Shown: positions 1-8,768, counted from the stretch's first letter. The stretch is 48,829 bases of DNA from Sphingomonadales bacterium (GCA_004173185.1 SEFZ01000029.1:1-48829); one strand, 5' to 3'. Notes: generated from the letters alone by a model not told the origin. A program made the numbers and translations.

Positions 1-321
1 TTCTATGCCCGGCTTCCGATTCGGTCAACACCGTTTTGTAATTTTCTGTCGCTTTTCTGAAATACTCACCCAACCCTCTGACTTCACACAACTTTTATCG
101 CATGCGCAACCGTGAAGACGCAACGCCCCCCACCCCCAACCCCGGCGAATTTCTCGAATCAGCGCTCAAATCACGGGTGAATCGCCCTCCAAGCCGATGG
201 GAAATGCGGAAACGGGCGGTTTCAGCCTGCGGAAAGCCCATGCAGCCCCACCGCGAACAACCCGATGATTCCCACTTGGGGTTTACGGCGCATAAAGGCG
301 TGCGAGCGCATAGGCGCGTAC
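1..321. other. Intergenic leader region with no supported gene
   Basis: The first 90 or so bases are visibly richer in A and T than the rest of the window, which fits a promoter or the end of an upstream intergenic region. Short open frames exist on both strands here, but they have no recognisable domain, overlap each other and run into the flippase gene. I see no RNA gene, strong hairpin or clear -35/-10 pair. Confidence 0.4.
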
Positions 322-1797
322 ATGAGCGAAGTCGCAGCACTGCAACCCGAGAATGAGCCCAAGCTGCGCGATCAGGTGCGCAGCGCCGTGATCTGGCGAT
401 CCGGCACCCAGATTGCCGGGCAGTTGCTCACCTGGGCTTCTACCTTCCTCGTCATCCGCGTGCTGTCGCCCAGCGACTATGGCCTGTTCGCAATGACGCA
501 GGTCGTGCTTGTCCTGCTCAACATGCTCAATGGCTATGGTCTCGCCAGCGCGCTGATCCAGCGCAAGGATGCCGATCTCAAGGCCCAGCGCCAATTGTTC
601 GGCATGCTGATCCTGCTCAACCTCGCGCTCGCGACCGCGCAGTTCATCTGCGCGCCGCTCGCCGCGGCCTATTATCGCCAGCCCATGGTCGCCGATATGC
701 TGCGGGTTCAGGCGCTGCTCTATATAGCAACGCCGTTCATCGCTTTGCCCTACGCCAGGCTCGCCCGCGCGATGGACTTCAAGAAGCAGGCAAAGGTGAA
801 CTTCATCTCCGGCATCGCCGGCGCAAGCGCCGCATTGGCCGGAGCCTATAGCGGCATGGGCGTATGGACACTGGTGCTCGCGCCCGTGGTCCTCTTTGTC
901 ACCCGCGCGATCGGCATGACCTGGGCAGCCAATTCGCTGATGTGGCCGAGCTTCGACTTTCGCGGCGCAAGCGACATAGCCCGCTATGGCGGCGTGATGG
1001 CATTCGGCCAGATCTTCTGGTTCGTGCAGAGCCAGGCCGATGTGTTCATCGCCGGCCGCCTGTTCGATCCCCACACGCTCGGCATCTATACGACCAGCCT
1101 GTTCCTCACCCAGATTTTCGTGTCGAAGTTCGTGCCGCCGCTCAACGAAGTCGCCTTCACTGCCTATGCGCGGCTGAAGGATGACAAGGCAGCGGTGGCA
1201 GGCGCCTTTGTAAAGTCAGCGCGGATCATCATGGTCGTCGCGCTCCCCTTCTATCTCGGCCTCGCCGCAACCGCTGGCCCCTTGGTCGAAGTCGTGCTTG
1301 GCCCCAAATGGATCGAAGCCGCGCCGATCGTCCATTGGCTCGCGCTCGCCATGCCGATGATGACGCTCCAGACGCTCTACGCTCCTGCGACCGATGCCTG
1401 CGGCCGCCCGGGCATCGGTGCGCAAAACGGGATTGTCGGCGCGATCCTGCTGCCTGCCGCTTTCTTGGTCGGGGTGCATTGGGGCCTGTTCGGGCTCGTC
1501 GCCGCGTGGTTCTGCGCCTATCCGCTCTATCTCGGCATCTCGACCTGGCGGACCTTGCCAGTGATCGGTGTTCGCCTGCGCGATCTGGTCGATGCGATCA
1601 CGCCACCTGCGCTCGCGGCGGTAGCAATGGCGCTGATCGTCACGCTGATCGGCAACGTCCTGCCGCCGATGGGCCCGCTCCCCCGCTTGGCTTTCCTCAC
1701 CTGCACGGGTGCTGTGGCGTATGGCGCATGGCTCACGATCTTCGCGCGCGGAACGCTCGACGAAGTGGTCGACATGGTCCGCAAACGCCGCAGCTAA
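322..1797 (+). CDS. Wzx/MATE-type polysaccharide (lipopolysaccharide) flippase
   Basis: This 491-residue polytopic inner-membrane protein resembles the polysaccharide biosynthesis (Wzx-like, MVF/MATE fold) exporters that flip lipid-linked oligosaccharides across the inner membrane. The N-terminus has a family-typical amphipathic opening (VIWRSGTQIAGQLLTW) followed by LSPSDYGLFAM, the usual LxPxDYGxxA signature. About a dozen hydrophobic segments then alternate with short loops. I chose the ATG at 322 because the protein from there aligns with the family start; an in-frame ATG at 265 would add 19 residues without membrane character. Neither has a strong ribosome binding site. No glycosyltransferase lies next to it on the visible side, so its substrate cannot be inferred. 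It stands alone in the window, with a minus-strand CBS gene downstream. Confidence 0.85.
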   Translation: MSEVAALQPENEPKLRDQVRSAVIWRSGTQIAGQLLTWASTFLVIRVLSPSDYGLFAMTQVVLVLLNMLNGYGLASALIQRKDADLKAQRQLFGMLILLNLALATAQFICAPLAAAYYRQPMVADMLRVQALLYIATPFIALPYARLARAMDFKKQAKVNFISGIAGASAALAGAYSGMGVWTLVLAPVVLFVTRAIGMTWAANSLMWPSFDFRGASDIARYGGVMAFGQIFWFVQSQADVFIAGRLFDPHTLGIYTTSLFLTQIFVSKFVPPLNEVAFTAYARLKDDKAAVAGAFVKSARIIMVVALPFYLGLAATAGPLVEVVLGPKWIEAAPIVHWLALAMPMMTLQTLYAPATDACGRPGIGAQNGIVGAILLPAAFLVGVHWGLFGLVAAWFCAYPLYLGISTWRTLPVIGVRLRDLVDAITPPALAAVAMALIVTLIGNVLPPMGPLPRLAFLTCTGAVAYGAWLTIFARGTLDEVVDMVRKRRS

Positions 1798-1838
1798 GTT
1801 AGCCGCCAACCGCGTCCGGACGACATCCATCACCGGAT

Positions 1839-2267
1839 TCACGCCGACTGTATATAACTGCGCATTGCCTCGGCTTCGGATTCGATCCGGTCGATACGGT
1901 ATTTCACCAGATCGCCGATCGAGACGAAGCCGACGCATATGCCGCCTTCGACCACCGGCAAATGCCGGATCCGCCGCCGCGACATCAGCGCCAGCGCGCC
2001 GAGGATCGATTCGTCCGGGCTGACCGTGATCGCCGGCGAGGTCATCACGTCGGAGACGCGCCGATCGAGTGCCGCGGCCCCGTCCCGCTCCAGGCAGTGG
2101 ATCACGTCCCGTTCGGAAAATATGCCGAGTACTGCGGTGCCGTCGATCACCGGCACTGCGCCGATCCTTCGCCCGCCCAGTAATTGCACGGCTTCGGCGA
2201 CGCTGCTTGTGGGCGCGATAGACACTACTTCGTGCCCTTTCCCCCCCAGAATTGCCGCGATGGTCAT
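1839..2267 (-). CDS. CBS-domain pair protein
   Basis: This 142-residue soluble protein is made almost entirely of two CBS domains, about residues 8-65 and 75-128. Such pairs form a Bateman module that usually binds adenosine nucleotides and senses energy state. Visible hallmarks are GAVPVIDGTAVLGIFSERDV in the first repeat and HLPVVEGGICVGFVSIGDLV in the second, each ending in the usual G-x-(F/V)-S-x-x-D turn. The start at 2267 is favoured because AAGGAG lies nine bases upstream; the open frame extends further, to 2366, but without such a site. It is transcribed divergently from the small membrane protein gene at 2338. Stand-alone CBS pairs of this kind are common in alphaproteobacteria, and the partner is unknown. 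Confidence 0.85.
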   Translation of the reverse strand: MTIAAILGGKGHEVVSIAPTSSVAEAVQLLGGRRIGAVPVIDGTAVLGIFSERDVIHCLERDGAAALDRRVSDVMTSPAITVSPDESILGALALMSRRRIRHLPVVEGGICVGFVSIGDLVKYRIDRIESEAEAMRSYIQSA

Positions 2268-2337
2268 CGCTTCGGACTCCTTCATGATGGGTCTCAGGCG
2301 GTTGTTTCTCCCATGAATCGGGTCCAATTGCAAAACC

Positions 2338-2631
2338 ATGGAAGAGAATGAAAAGACGCTGGACAATCCCCGCTACGCCGCCTTCGCATGGGCACGCTTC
2401 AAGAAGATCCTGTGGTGGATGGCCGCAGTTGCCGCCTTGGCCAGCGCCATCGCGGTCGGGCTGATGTGGTGGTCGCTCGGCTGGATGGGCATCCACGTCG
2501 CCATCACCACCGTGCTCGGCACCTTCTTCACGATCATGATGACGGCCGCGCTGATGGGGTTGGTGTTCCTCAGCTCGGGCAGCGGGCATGACGAACAGGT
2601 CATCGAACCGCTCAAGGACGAAACTGACTAA
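2338..2631 (+). CDS. Small two-helix membrane protein, function unknown
   Basis: This is a 97-residue protein with two predicted transmembrane helices, roughly residues 24-48 (ILWWMAAVAALASAIAVGLM) and 53-80 (IHVAITTVLGTFFTIMMTAA), and a charged, acidic C-terminal tail. I do not recognise a named domain. Its stop codon interlocks with that of the convergent DUF4139-type gene: bases 2628-2631 (CTAA) carry both stops. The clean two-helix pattern and the tight fit between a divergent and a convergent neighbour support a real gene. Confidence 0.7.
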   Translation: MEENEKTLDNPRYAAFAWARFKKILWWMAAVAALASAIAVGLMWWSLGWMGIHVAITTVLGTFFTIMMTAALMGLVFLSSGSGHDEQVIEPLKDETD

Positions 2632-4175
2632 AGCTCGAGTTTGAGCGCAAACTTGATGACCGCCTTGCCGTTCGCGGGCACGGTCACCCGCCAGATCTTC
2701 ACGCCCTTGCGCTCGATCAGCTTCGGCCCGCCCGTCAGCTTGTACGGTATCGGCATCTCAAAGGTCTCGGGCGTCGATCGCGCATTACTGACCTGAATCT
2801 CGAAGGGCTGGCGGTTGCCGGCGCGCGCCCGCGAGATAATCGTGTAGCGAACGTCGCTGCTCTCGCCGGTCTCGAACTCGACTTCCTCGCCGATCGCCCG
2901 ATCGGCCAGTTCGCTCTCGCCCACCAGCAAAGACTGCTCGCCCGCCCGCTCGAACACTGCGACCCCGCCTGCGGGCAATGGCAGCCCCAGACCGCCGGCC
3001 TCACGATTTTCCATCCGCAGCACCCGCGTAGAGGGCGCGCTTTCGGGCACGGCAAACTGGTTGAATTCCCCGGTATAGACCCGCGCGAACTTCACCTTGT
3101 CGCGCATCAGCATCGCTACCTGCTTGCGGCTCTGCGCCGCGACCGTCACCGGCTCGGGAATCCGGTAGAGCTTGAGATCGCCCAGTTCCTCCTGCTGCGC
3201 CACCATCCCCGCAACCGGCGAAGCCGTCCGCGCACGTTCCAGAGAAGCTCTCTGGCCGGTCACCACAATATCTTCCGAGGCCATTGCCATCATCGGCGCG
3301 GGCATCGGCGTCGGCTCGGATTCGATGCCCCAGCGCGGATGCGTGCTGGTATTGTCCATCGGCCAGCATTGCAGATACAGTTCGGCCGCAGGCCCGCTGG
3401 GCAAGCGCGCCGCCGCTTCCTTGTTCGGTGCGCCCGCCACCGCACTGGTCCGCGCCCCCGCAAAGCCCTGGCTCCCGCCATTCGCCACGGTCAGCCACGC
3501 GAACAACTCCAGGCTCTCGCCATCCTCGGCGACGTTCGCGACATAGTTGGCCGACCAGTCAAACCCCTGCGCCAGATAGGATAGCTGCACCGTCACCGTC
3601 GTCGCGGTTGCGCTATTGGTGCTCACCGAAAGCGTCGGCTTGGCGGAGAGATCCGCAGGAACCCCCGGATATGTCAGTGTCTCGGGCAATCCCGAGCAAC
3701 CCAGCGCGTCGACGCCATCGGCGGTGGTCAGCAATACGCCGCCCCCCGGCCCCGACTGGATGATCGCCTCGCCTTCGGTGACCTTGCCGGTCGCGCGGCT
3801 GGTGCGACGTATATATACGCGCCGCTTGAGATAGGCGTCGATCAGCGCCGCGGGGGACAGCAAGCGCGCATCGCGGTTCTTCTCGCCCACCTGTCGTGGA
3901 AGGCCCGTGACGATCGCGGTCTCGGGCATCATCCCTTCCGACACACCGACAAAGCGGATCACCGAAGCGCCCGCCGGCAGCGTGATCGTGCGCGTCTCGG
4001 TCACCAGCGCATAGCCGCCGGGCCAGCCGCGCGCCGGGATCGCTCCCTCGCCCCGGCCCGGATCGCGGTACAGCGTCACCGATGTCGCATCGATCCGATC
4101 GGACTCGACCAGAGGCTGCGCCGCCGCTGGCCAGGCCGCAGCGAGCAAAATGAGGGAAAGGAGAAAGCGGTGCAT
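2628..4175 (-). CDS. Secreted DUF4139-type protein with a TonB-box-like motif
   Basis: This 515-residue protein has a clear Sec signal peptide (MHRFLLSLILLAAAWPAAAQ). The rest looks like a beta-rich DUF4139 protein: an N-terminal strand region, a central block around LAQGFDWSANYVANV, and a C-terminal sandwich ending in GVKIWRVTVPANGKAVIKFAL. It is a diverged paralogue of the gene immediately upstream (462 residues, same ending VPANGKASVSVVF). Only three bases separate the two genes, so they almost certainly share a transcript. An unusual feature is EDIVVTGQRASLERA at about residues 301-315, inside a loop rich in Met, Pro and Ala. In sphingomonads this string normally opens the mature part of TonB-dependent receptors. 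The function is unknown; a cell-envelope role is inferred from secretion only. Confidence 0.8.
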   Translation of the reverse strand: MHRFLLSLILLAAAWPAAAQPLVESDRIDATSVTLYRDPGRGEGAIPARGWPGGYALVTETRTITLPAGASVIRFVGVSEGMMPETAIVTGLPRQVGEKNRDARLLSPAALIDAYLKRRVYIRRTSRATGKVTEGEAIIQSGPGGGVLLTTADGVDALGCSGLPETLTYPGVPADLSAKPTLSVSTNSATATTVTVQLSYLAQGFDWSANYVANVAEDGESLELFAWLTVANGGSQGFAGARTSAVAGAPNKEAAARLPSGPAAELYLQCWPMDNTSTHPRWGIESEPTPMPAPMMAMASEDIVVTGQRASLERARTASPVAGMVAQQEELGDLKLYRIPEPVTVAAQSRKQVAMLMRDKVKFARVYTGEFNQFAVPESAPSTRVLRMENREAGGLGLPLPAGGVAVFERAGEQSLLVGESELADRAIGEEVEFETGESSDVRYTIISRARAGNRQPFEIQVSNARSTPETFEMPIPYKLTGGPKLIERKGVKIWRVTVPANGKAVIKFALKLEL

Positions 4176-4178
4176 CGC

Positions 4179-5567
4179 TCAGTAGCGCGTGTCGAACACC
4201 ACGCTCACCGATGCCTTGCCATTGGCAGGCACCGGCACCTTCCACTCCATCCGATCGGCGGAAACGCGCGTGCCCTCGATGCTCTGCTCGATCAGTTGCA
4301 CGTCACCCCAAAGTCCGCTCTGCGCGAGATCGATCGTCACCGGCTCGGGCCGTGCGTTGGTGAAGTCATAGCGCATTGAAGTCCGCCAGCGCGTCGATGA
4401 CAGCCGCTTGCGATCGACCACTATGGCAGTGCCTTTCACGTCAAACGCTTCGCCGGTCCGGATCGACATCGCCGATCCCATCGGCGCCGCATCGACGCGG
4501 CTCTCGCCGATAAACTGCGGATCGCCCCGCGCATCGCGCATATACACGCGGATCGTGCCCGAAGGCAGCTGATCGCCCAGCCCGCCTTCCTTAGAGGTCG
4601 AGAATTTCAGCACCGTCGAGGCACTGCGCGGATCGTTTTGGGTAGCGAGCCAGCCATTGCTCCACTCATAGGTCTTGCGCGCGGCTGCGCCTTTCACGTC
4701 GAGGAAGCTGACCTGCTTCTGCTGCGCATTGGCGATCGTCGTGCGCTCGCTCAGCGGATAGAGATAATAGTCGCCCAGCCGCTCGCGCGATCCGCTTTCG
4801 ATCCCCGCCTGTTCGATCGTCGATCCACCCATCCGCGACAAGCCACCGCCGCCGCGATTGGGATTCCCCGCGACCAGCAGCACATCGGCGTTACGATAAT
4901 TGGTGCCGGTAGTGTTGGTCAGCGTCACCCAGCCCTGCATGTCGATCGCGCCCTTGGCTTCGTCGAACAGCATCACATAGTCGCTGGTCCAGCCCAGCCC
5001 CGGCGTCAGATAGGTCAGCGTCGCGGGCACGCGCCCGGCCTTCGCCGTCTGGATCGTCACCGACAAAGTCGGCCGCGCGCGCAGATTTTCGGGCACCTTG
5101 TCGAAGATCACCCGCACCGGCAGGCCATCGTCGCGCAACACTTCGATGCGGCTGCCGATCTGCAGCACGATGCCGCCATTGGCCGCCAGCACCTTGGCCT
5201 GCTCGCGCACTTCCGCGCCGGTCGCCGGATTGGTCCGCACGATCGTCACGACCGAGCCAACCGCTTTCTCCATCAGCTTGTCCGGAGAGAGCAGGTCGTA
5301 ATCGAAATTCTGCTCGATAATGCCGATGCCCGGACCGGAGAGCGTTACGGTCTCCGAGCGGATCTGCGCGGAGACGTCGGGGAATTCCTGCCGCGTACGC
5401 CCGCTCGCGAGATTGAGCTCGCGAACGTCCTGCACCAGCGACTGGCCAGTCTGATAGATGGTGACCGATACATCGCCCTGCGCACTCGCATTCGGATCGG
5501 GAACCGCCGCCGTCTGGGCCTGAGCTGCGACCGGCAAAGCCGTCAGAACGAGTGCCGCTAAACGCAT
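4179..5567 (-). CDS. Secreted DUF4139 domain protein
   Basis: This 462-residue protein has a signal peptide (MRLAALVLTALPVAAQAQ) and the DUF4139 architecture: an N-terminal segment with DVSVTIYQTGQSLVQDVREL, a middle region with TYLTPGLGWTSDYVMLFDE, and a C-terminal beta-rich domain with DARGDPQFIGESRVDAAPMG. The family is predicted to be periplasmic or surface-associated; no enzymatic motif is visible. It is the first gene of a two-gene minus-strand operon with its paralogue at 2628-4175. A good ribosome binding site (GGGGAGGA, spacing about four bases) precedes the ATG, but it lies inside the 3' arm of a strong hairpin, described separately, so translation may be controlled. Confidence 0.85.
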   Translation of the reverse strand: MRLAALVLTALPVAAQAQTAAVPDPNASAQGDVSVTIYQTGQSLVQDVRELNLASGRTRQEFPDVSAQIRSETVTLSGPGIGIIEQNFDYDLLSPDKLMEKAVGSVVTIVRTNPATGAEVREQAKVLAANGGIVLQIGSRIEVLRDDGLPVRVIFDKVPENLRARPTLSVTIQTAKAGRVPATLTYLTPGLGWTSDYVMLFDEAKGAIDMQGWVTLTNTTGTNYRNADVLLVAGNPNRGGGGLSRMGGSTIEQAGIESGSRERLGDYYLYPLSERTTIANAQQKQVSFLDVKGAAARKTYEWSNGWLATQNDPRSASTVLKFSTSKEGGLGDQLPSGTIRVYMRDARGDPQFIGESRVDAAPMGSAMSIRTGEAFDVKGTAIVVDRKRLSSTRWRTSMRYDFTNARPEPVTIDLAQSGLWGDVQLIEQSIEGTRVSADRMEWKVPVPANGKASVSVVFDTRY

Positions 5568-5570
5568 AAC

Positions 5571-5598
5571 ATCCTCCCCGATGGGTATCGGAGAGGAT
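5571..5598 (-). promoter_or_regulatory. Hairpin sequestering the ribosome binding site of the DUF4139 operon
   Basis: Read on the minus strand, the leader is ATCCTCTCCGAT-ACCC-ATCGGGGAGGAT followed by GTT and the start codon. The arms form a 12-bp stem with one U-G wobble and a 4-base loop. The Shine-Dalgarno GGGGAGGA is wholly in the 3' arm, three bases from the ATG. That geometry would block ribosome access unless the stem is melted or bound. Whether it acts as an RNA switch, a protein-binding site or a DNA operator cannot be told from sequence. Confidence 0.55.
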
Positions 5599-5640
5599 GC
5601 TAGCAGTTCGTCAGCGAAGGGCTAGGCCCCCCGGATATTA

Positions 5641-6624
5641 TCAGGCGCCCGTAGCCTCTGCATCGTCGGCGCGAACGCGGCGGCGGCGGGGCTTCTTCTC
5701 GGGCTCGGCTGCGGCTTCGACCGAAAGGTCGGTGCCGAATGCCGGCGGGAGCACTGCTACGTCGATGCCATGATCACCCTCGGCCACTGCCTCTTCACGG
5801 CGCGGACGCGCGGCGCGACGGGGACGTTCGGCGGTATCCGAACGCTCGGTGCGCTGCGGGCGCTCGGCAGTCTCAGAACGCTCAGCACGCTGTGGCCGCT
5901 CGGCAGTTTCCGAACGCTCTGCGCGCTGCGGACGCTCTGCACGTTCCGGACGCTCGGCACGCGCGGGGCGCTCCTGACGTTCGGGACGCTCAGCGCGCGC
6001 TTCGCCAAAATTCTCCTGCGTGCCGGGCTCGCCTTCGTTGCTTTGGACGCTCGCATAGCCGTTGCCGTTGGAACGGCCGTTGCGGCGCGGCTCGCGGTCT
6101 TCGCGGGCGCCACGTTCTTCACGAGGCCCACGCTCTTCGCGAGGCCCACGCTCTTCACGAACCCCCCGGTCTTCACGAACGGCGTCGCGATTTCCACGAT
6201 CGTCGCCACGCGCTTCGCGGGGTTCGCGATATTCGCGCTGCTGGCGTTCTTCGCGCGGCTGCTCGTCGCCGCCGCTGCTGCGATTGCCATCGCCTTCGAA
6301 ATCGAAGTCGTCGCCATCGTCGTCATTCGCTTCCTGCGGACGGCGGGCGTTGGGATTCTGCTCTTCGAAGCGTGCGCGCGTCTCGCTCAGCACGCGGAAA
6401 TAATGATCCGCGAACTGGAGATAATATTCAGCGTTCACGCGATCGCCCTGGCGCTGCGCATCGGCGGCGAGGGTCTTGTATTTCTCGAGCAGCTGCGCGG
6501 CATTGCCACGTGCGCGATTGTCGATGCGGTTGCCATTGCCCTGTTGGCCGGAATTGCCGCCACCGGGACGCTGCTGACCACCACGGCCACGACGGCGGCC
6601 GTTATTAGCCTGACGATTGTTCAT
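5641..6624 (-). CDS. DUF4167 domain protein with arginine/glutamate-rich repeat tail
   Basis: This 327-residue basic, low-complexity protein starts with an R/G/Q/N-rich segment (NNGRRRGRGGQQRPGGGNSG). A short helical DUF4167 domain follows at about residues 30-95 (NAAQLLEKYKTLAADAQRQG and NAEYYLQFADHYFRVLSE). After an acidic patch come long R/E/P-rich repeats: three REERGP-like hexamers and four 12-residue ERPQRAERSETA-like units. It ends in a basic tail. The ATG at 6624 is used; the codon before it is TTG. The position downstream of hisS-prfA-prmC is the normal alphaproteobacterial location for this family. The composition resembles nucleic-acid or ribosome-associated proteins, but the function is not established. 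A 270-base gap separates it from prmC, so it probably has its own promoter. Confidence 0.85.
   Translation of the reverse strand: MNNRQANNGRRRGRGGQQRPGGGNSGQQGNGNRIDNRARGNAAQLLEKYKTLAADAQRQGDRVNAEYYLQFADHYFRVLSETRARFEEQNPNARRPQEANDDDGDDFDFEGDGNRSSGGDEQPREERQQREYREPREARGDDRGNRDAVREDRGVREERGPREERGPREERGAREDREPRRNGRSNGNGYASVQSNEGEPGTQENFGEARAERPERQERPARAERPERAERPQRAERSETAERPQRAERSETAERPQRTERSDTAERPRRAARPRREEAVAEGDHGIDVAVLPPAFGTDLSVEAAAEPEKKPRRRRVRADDAEATGA
5794..5937 (-). repeat. Four 36-bp coding tandem repeats in the DUF4167 gene
   Basis: Four consecutive 36-bp units encode ERPQRAERSETA, ERPQRAERSETA, ERPQRTERSDTA and a degenerate ERPRRAARPRRE. The first two are identical at protein level. 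The reading frame is kept, so copy number can change by slippage or recombination without breaking the protein. Confidence 0.8.
6106..6159 (-). repeat. Three 18-bp coding tandem repeats in the DUF4167 gene
   Basis: Three in-frame 18-bp units encode REERGP, REERGP and REERGA within the charged central region of the DUF4167 protein. A related divergent copy (REDRGV) precedes them. Confidence 0.75.
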
Positions 6625-6894
6625 CAAGGTCTGTCTGTCCTGTCTTTACTAAGCTGTCCGTCGGTCCATCTTGGGTCCCGGATGCAAGTTACCTGTGCAA
6701 AGACGCCTCACCTGGCGCATTCGCGTGCCATGGCTGCCGGACTGCAGCAGCGCACATGACTATGGATCGGAGCTGAGCGTTTCACCGCTCATTTGTTCAG
6801 TGGCTTTGTTTGAGAAAGCTACCCTGCCCCGCCGCTGTCTTAGCGGGTGCAACACCGAACTCCAAGCACAAATATGGGCTTGGGATGCGCAAAA

Positions 6895-7701
6895 TCAAGT
6901 GAGCAGCACCGCTCTGGGACGGCCGCCGAGATCGTTTCGCACGGTGACCGAAAACCCTTGATCCAGAGCAAGCGCCGAGACCGCTTCGGCCTGAGTCCAG
7001 CCGATCTCAAGCACCGCCGTACCATCGGGCGCAAGCAGCCGGCGAAGCTCGGGAACGATCCGGCGATAATCCTCAAGCCCGTCATGCCCCGCAAACAATG
7101 CGGCATGCGGCTCATGCCGGCGCACATCTTCGCCGATTTCCTCGGACGTGCCGATATAAGGCGGGTTGCACAGGATCAGATCGAAGACCTCGGTCACGCC
7201 CTGCGCCCAGTCGCCCAGCCGGAACGCAGCGCGATTCCCCGCGATCTCGGCATTCCGCCGCGCATAATCGAGCGCAACCTCCGAAGCATCGACGCCGAGG
7301 CCCGTCGCATCCGGCCATTGGTCGAGCGCCGCGAGCAGCAACGTGCCCGGCCCGGTGCCCAGATCGAGTATCCGCGTCGGCGCGTGCCTCGCGAAATGCT
7401 CCACTGCCGCTTCGATCAGCGTCTCGCTATCCGGACGCGGGATCAGCACGCCCGGCCCAACGAACAGATCGATGGTCCAAAAAGCGCGCGTACCAGTGAT
7501 GTAGGCAATCGGCTCATGCGCGAGCCGCCGCTCGACCAGCGCCTCGAAACCTTCGGGTACCTTGGCATCGAGATGGCTGAGCAGCATCGCATTGCGCTCA
7601 ACGCCCAAAGCATGCGCCATCAGCAGTTCGGCATCGAGACGGGGGCTCTCGCTTACGTCACTCAGTCGCTGGGTCGCGGCCGCAAGCGCCGCGCGGATCA
7701 T
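6895..7701 (-). CDS. prmC: Peptide chain release factor N5-glutamine methyltransferase
   Basis: The 268-residue PrmC (HemK) methylates the glutamine of the GGQ motif in release factors, using S-adenosylmethionine. Visible are the helical N-terminal substrate domain (about 1-75), the SAM-binding motif ILDLGTGPGTLLLAAL, and the catalytic NPPY at residues 179-182 (LCNPPYIG). FVGPGVLIPRPDSETLIE is the usual stretch before the methyltransferase fold. Its start overlaps the stop of prfA by four bases, so enzyme and substrate are translated together. The length matches the family. Confidence 0.97.
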   Translation of the reverse strand: MIRAALAAATQRLSDVSESPRLDAELLMAHALGVERNAMLLSHLDAKVPEGFEALVERRLAHEPIAYITGTRAFWTIDLFVGPGVLIPRPDSETLIEAAVEHFARHAPTRILDLGTGPGTLLLAALDQWPDATGLGVDASEVALDYARRNAEIAGNRAAFRLGDWAQGVTEVFDLILCNPPYIGTSEEIGEDVRRHEPHAALFAGHDGLEDYRRIVPELRRLLAPDGTAVLEIGWTQAEAVSALALDQGFSVTVRNDLGGRPRAVLLT

Positions 7702-8768
7702 GAATCCAGCTGCGCCAGCCGGTCCGCCTCATCCTGCGAGATCAGCGCGCCGATCAAATCGTCCATCTCCCCCGCCACGATCTCGGGCAGGCGGTGCAGC
7801 GTCAGATTGATCCGGTGATCGGTCACGCGGCCCTGCGGGAAATTATAGGTGCGGATGCGCTCCGAACGGTCGCCCGAACCCACCATGGATTTCCGCGCGC
7901 CCGCCCGCTCGGCATGGAGCCGCTCGCGTTCCTGCTCATACAGGCGGGTGCGCAGCACCTTCATCGCCTTGGCTTTGTTCTTGTGCTGCGATTTCTCGTC
8001 CTGCTGGATCACGACCAGCCCGGTCGGGATATGGACGATGCGCACGGCGCTGTCGGTCGTGTTGACCGATTGTCCGCCCGGCCCCGACGAGCGATAAATG
8101 TCGATCCGCAGGTCCTTGTCGTCGATTTTGATATCGACTTCCTCGGCCTCGGGCAGCACCGCGACGGTGGCGGCAGAGGTGTGGATGCGCCCCTGCGTCT
8201 CGGTCGCGGGCACGCGCTGAACGCGGTGAACCCCGCTCTCGAACTTGAGCTTCGCGAAAACGCCCTTGCCCTCAACCGAGGCAATCGCTTCCTTGAACCC
8301 GCCCGCCTCAGACGCCGAGGACGAGATCAATTCGACCTTCCAGCCCTGCGATTCGGCATATTTCTGGTACATGCGAAACAGATCGCCCGCGAAGAGCGCA
8401 GCTTCATCGCCCCCGGTGCCCGCGCGAATTTCAAGCATCGCGGCGCGCTCGTCGGCAGCGTCGCGCGGCAGCAGCGAAAGCGCCAGTGCCCGCTCGGCCT
8501 GCGGAATGGTCAGGCGCAGCGCATCGATTTCCTCGCGCGCCATCTCGCGCAGTTCGGCATCACCCTCGGCCTCCATGCCGACCAGCACATCATGCTCGGC
8601 CCGCAACCGCCGAACCTCGGCGGCCGCCTTCGCGACCGGCTCCAGCTCAGCATATTCCTTGGATACCGCGACGAACTTGTCGCCGGGCAAATCGCCCGTC
8701 GCCATCAGCGCCTGAAGCTCATCGCGCCGCGCTTCGATCGCAGCTATCCGGTCGGGGCGGATGCTCAT
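7698..8768 (-). CDS. prfA: Peptide chain release factor 1
   Basis: This 356-residue class I release factor recognises UAA and UAG. The stop-codon-reading tripeptide is PAT at about residues 187-189 (RVPATETQGR), and the peptidyl-hydrolysis motif is GGQ at 231-233 (SSGPGGQSVNTTDSAVRI). The PAT type, rather than SPF, identifies RF1 and not RF2. It overlaps hisS upstream and prmC downstream by four bases each, giving a translationally coupled hisS-prfA-prmC operon. Confidence 0.98.
   Translation of the reverse strand: MSIRPDRIAAIEARRDELQALMATGDLPGDKFVAVSKEYAELEPVAKAAAEVRRLRAEHDVLVGMEAEGDAELREMAREEIDALRLTIPQAERALALSLLPRDAADERAAMLEIRAGTGGDEAALFAGDLFRMYQKYAESQGWKVELISSSASEAGGFKEAIASVEGKGVFAKLKFESGVHRVQRVPATETQGRIHTSAATVAVLPEAEEVDIKIDDKDLRIDIYRSSGPGGQSVNTTDSAVRIVHIPTGLVVIQQDEKSQHKNKAKAMKVLRTRLYEQERERLHAERAGARKSMVGSGDRSERIRTYNFPQGRVTDHRINLTLHRLPEIVAGEMDDLIGALISQDEADRLAQLDS

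Noticed and set aside
5794..5937. CRISPR array of 36-bp units
   Set aside because: The units are contiguous without spacers and encode protein in frame.
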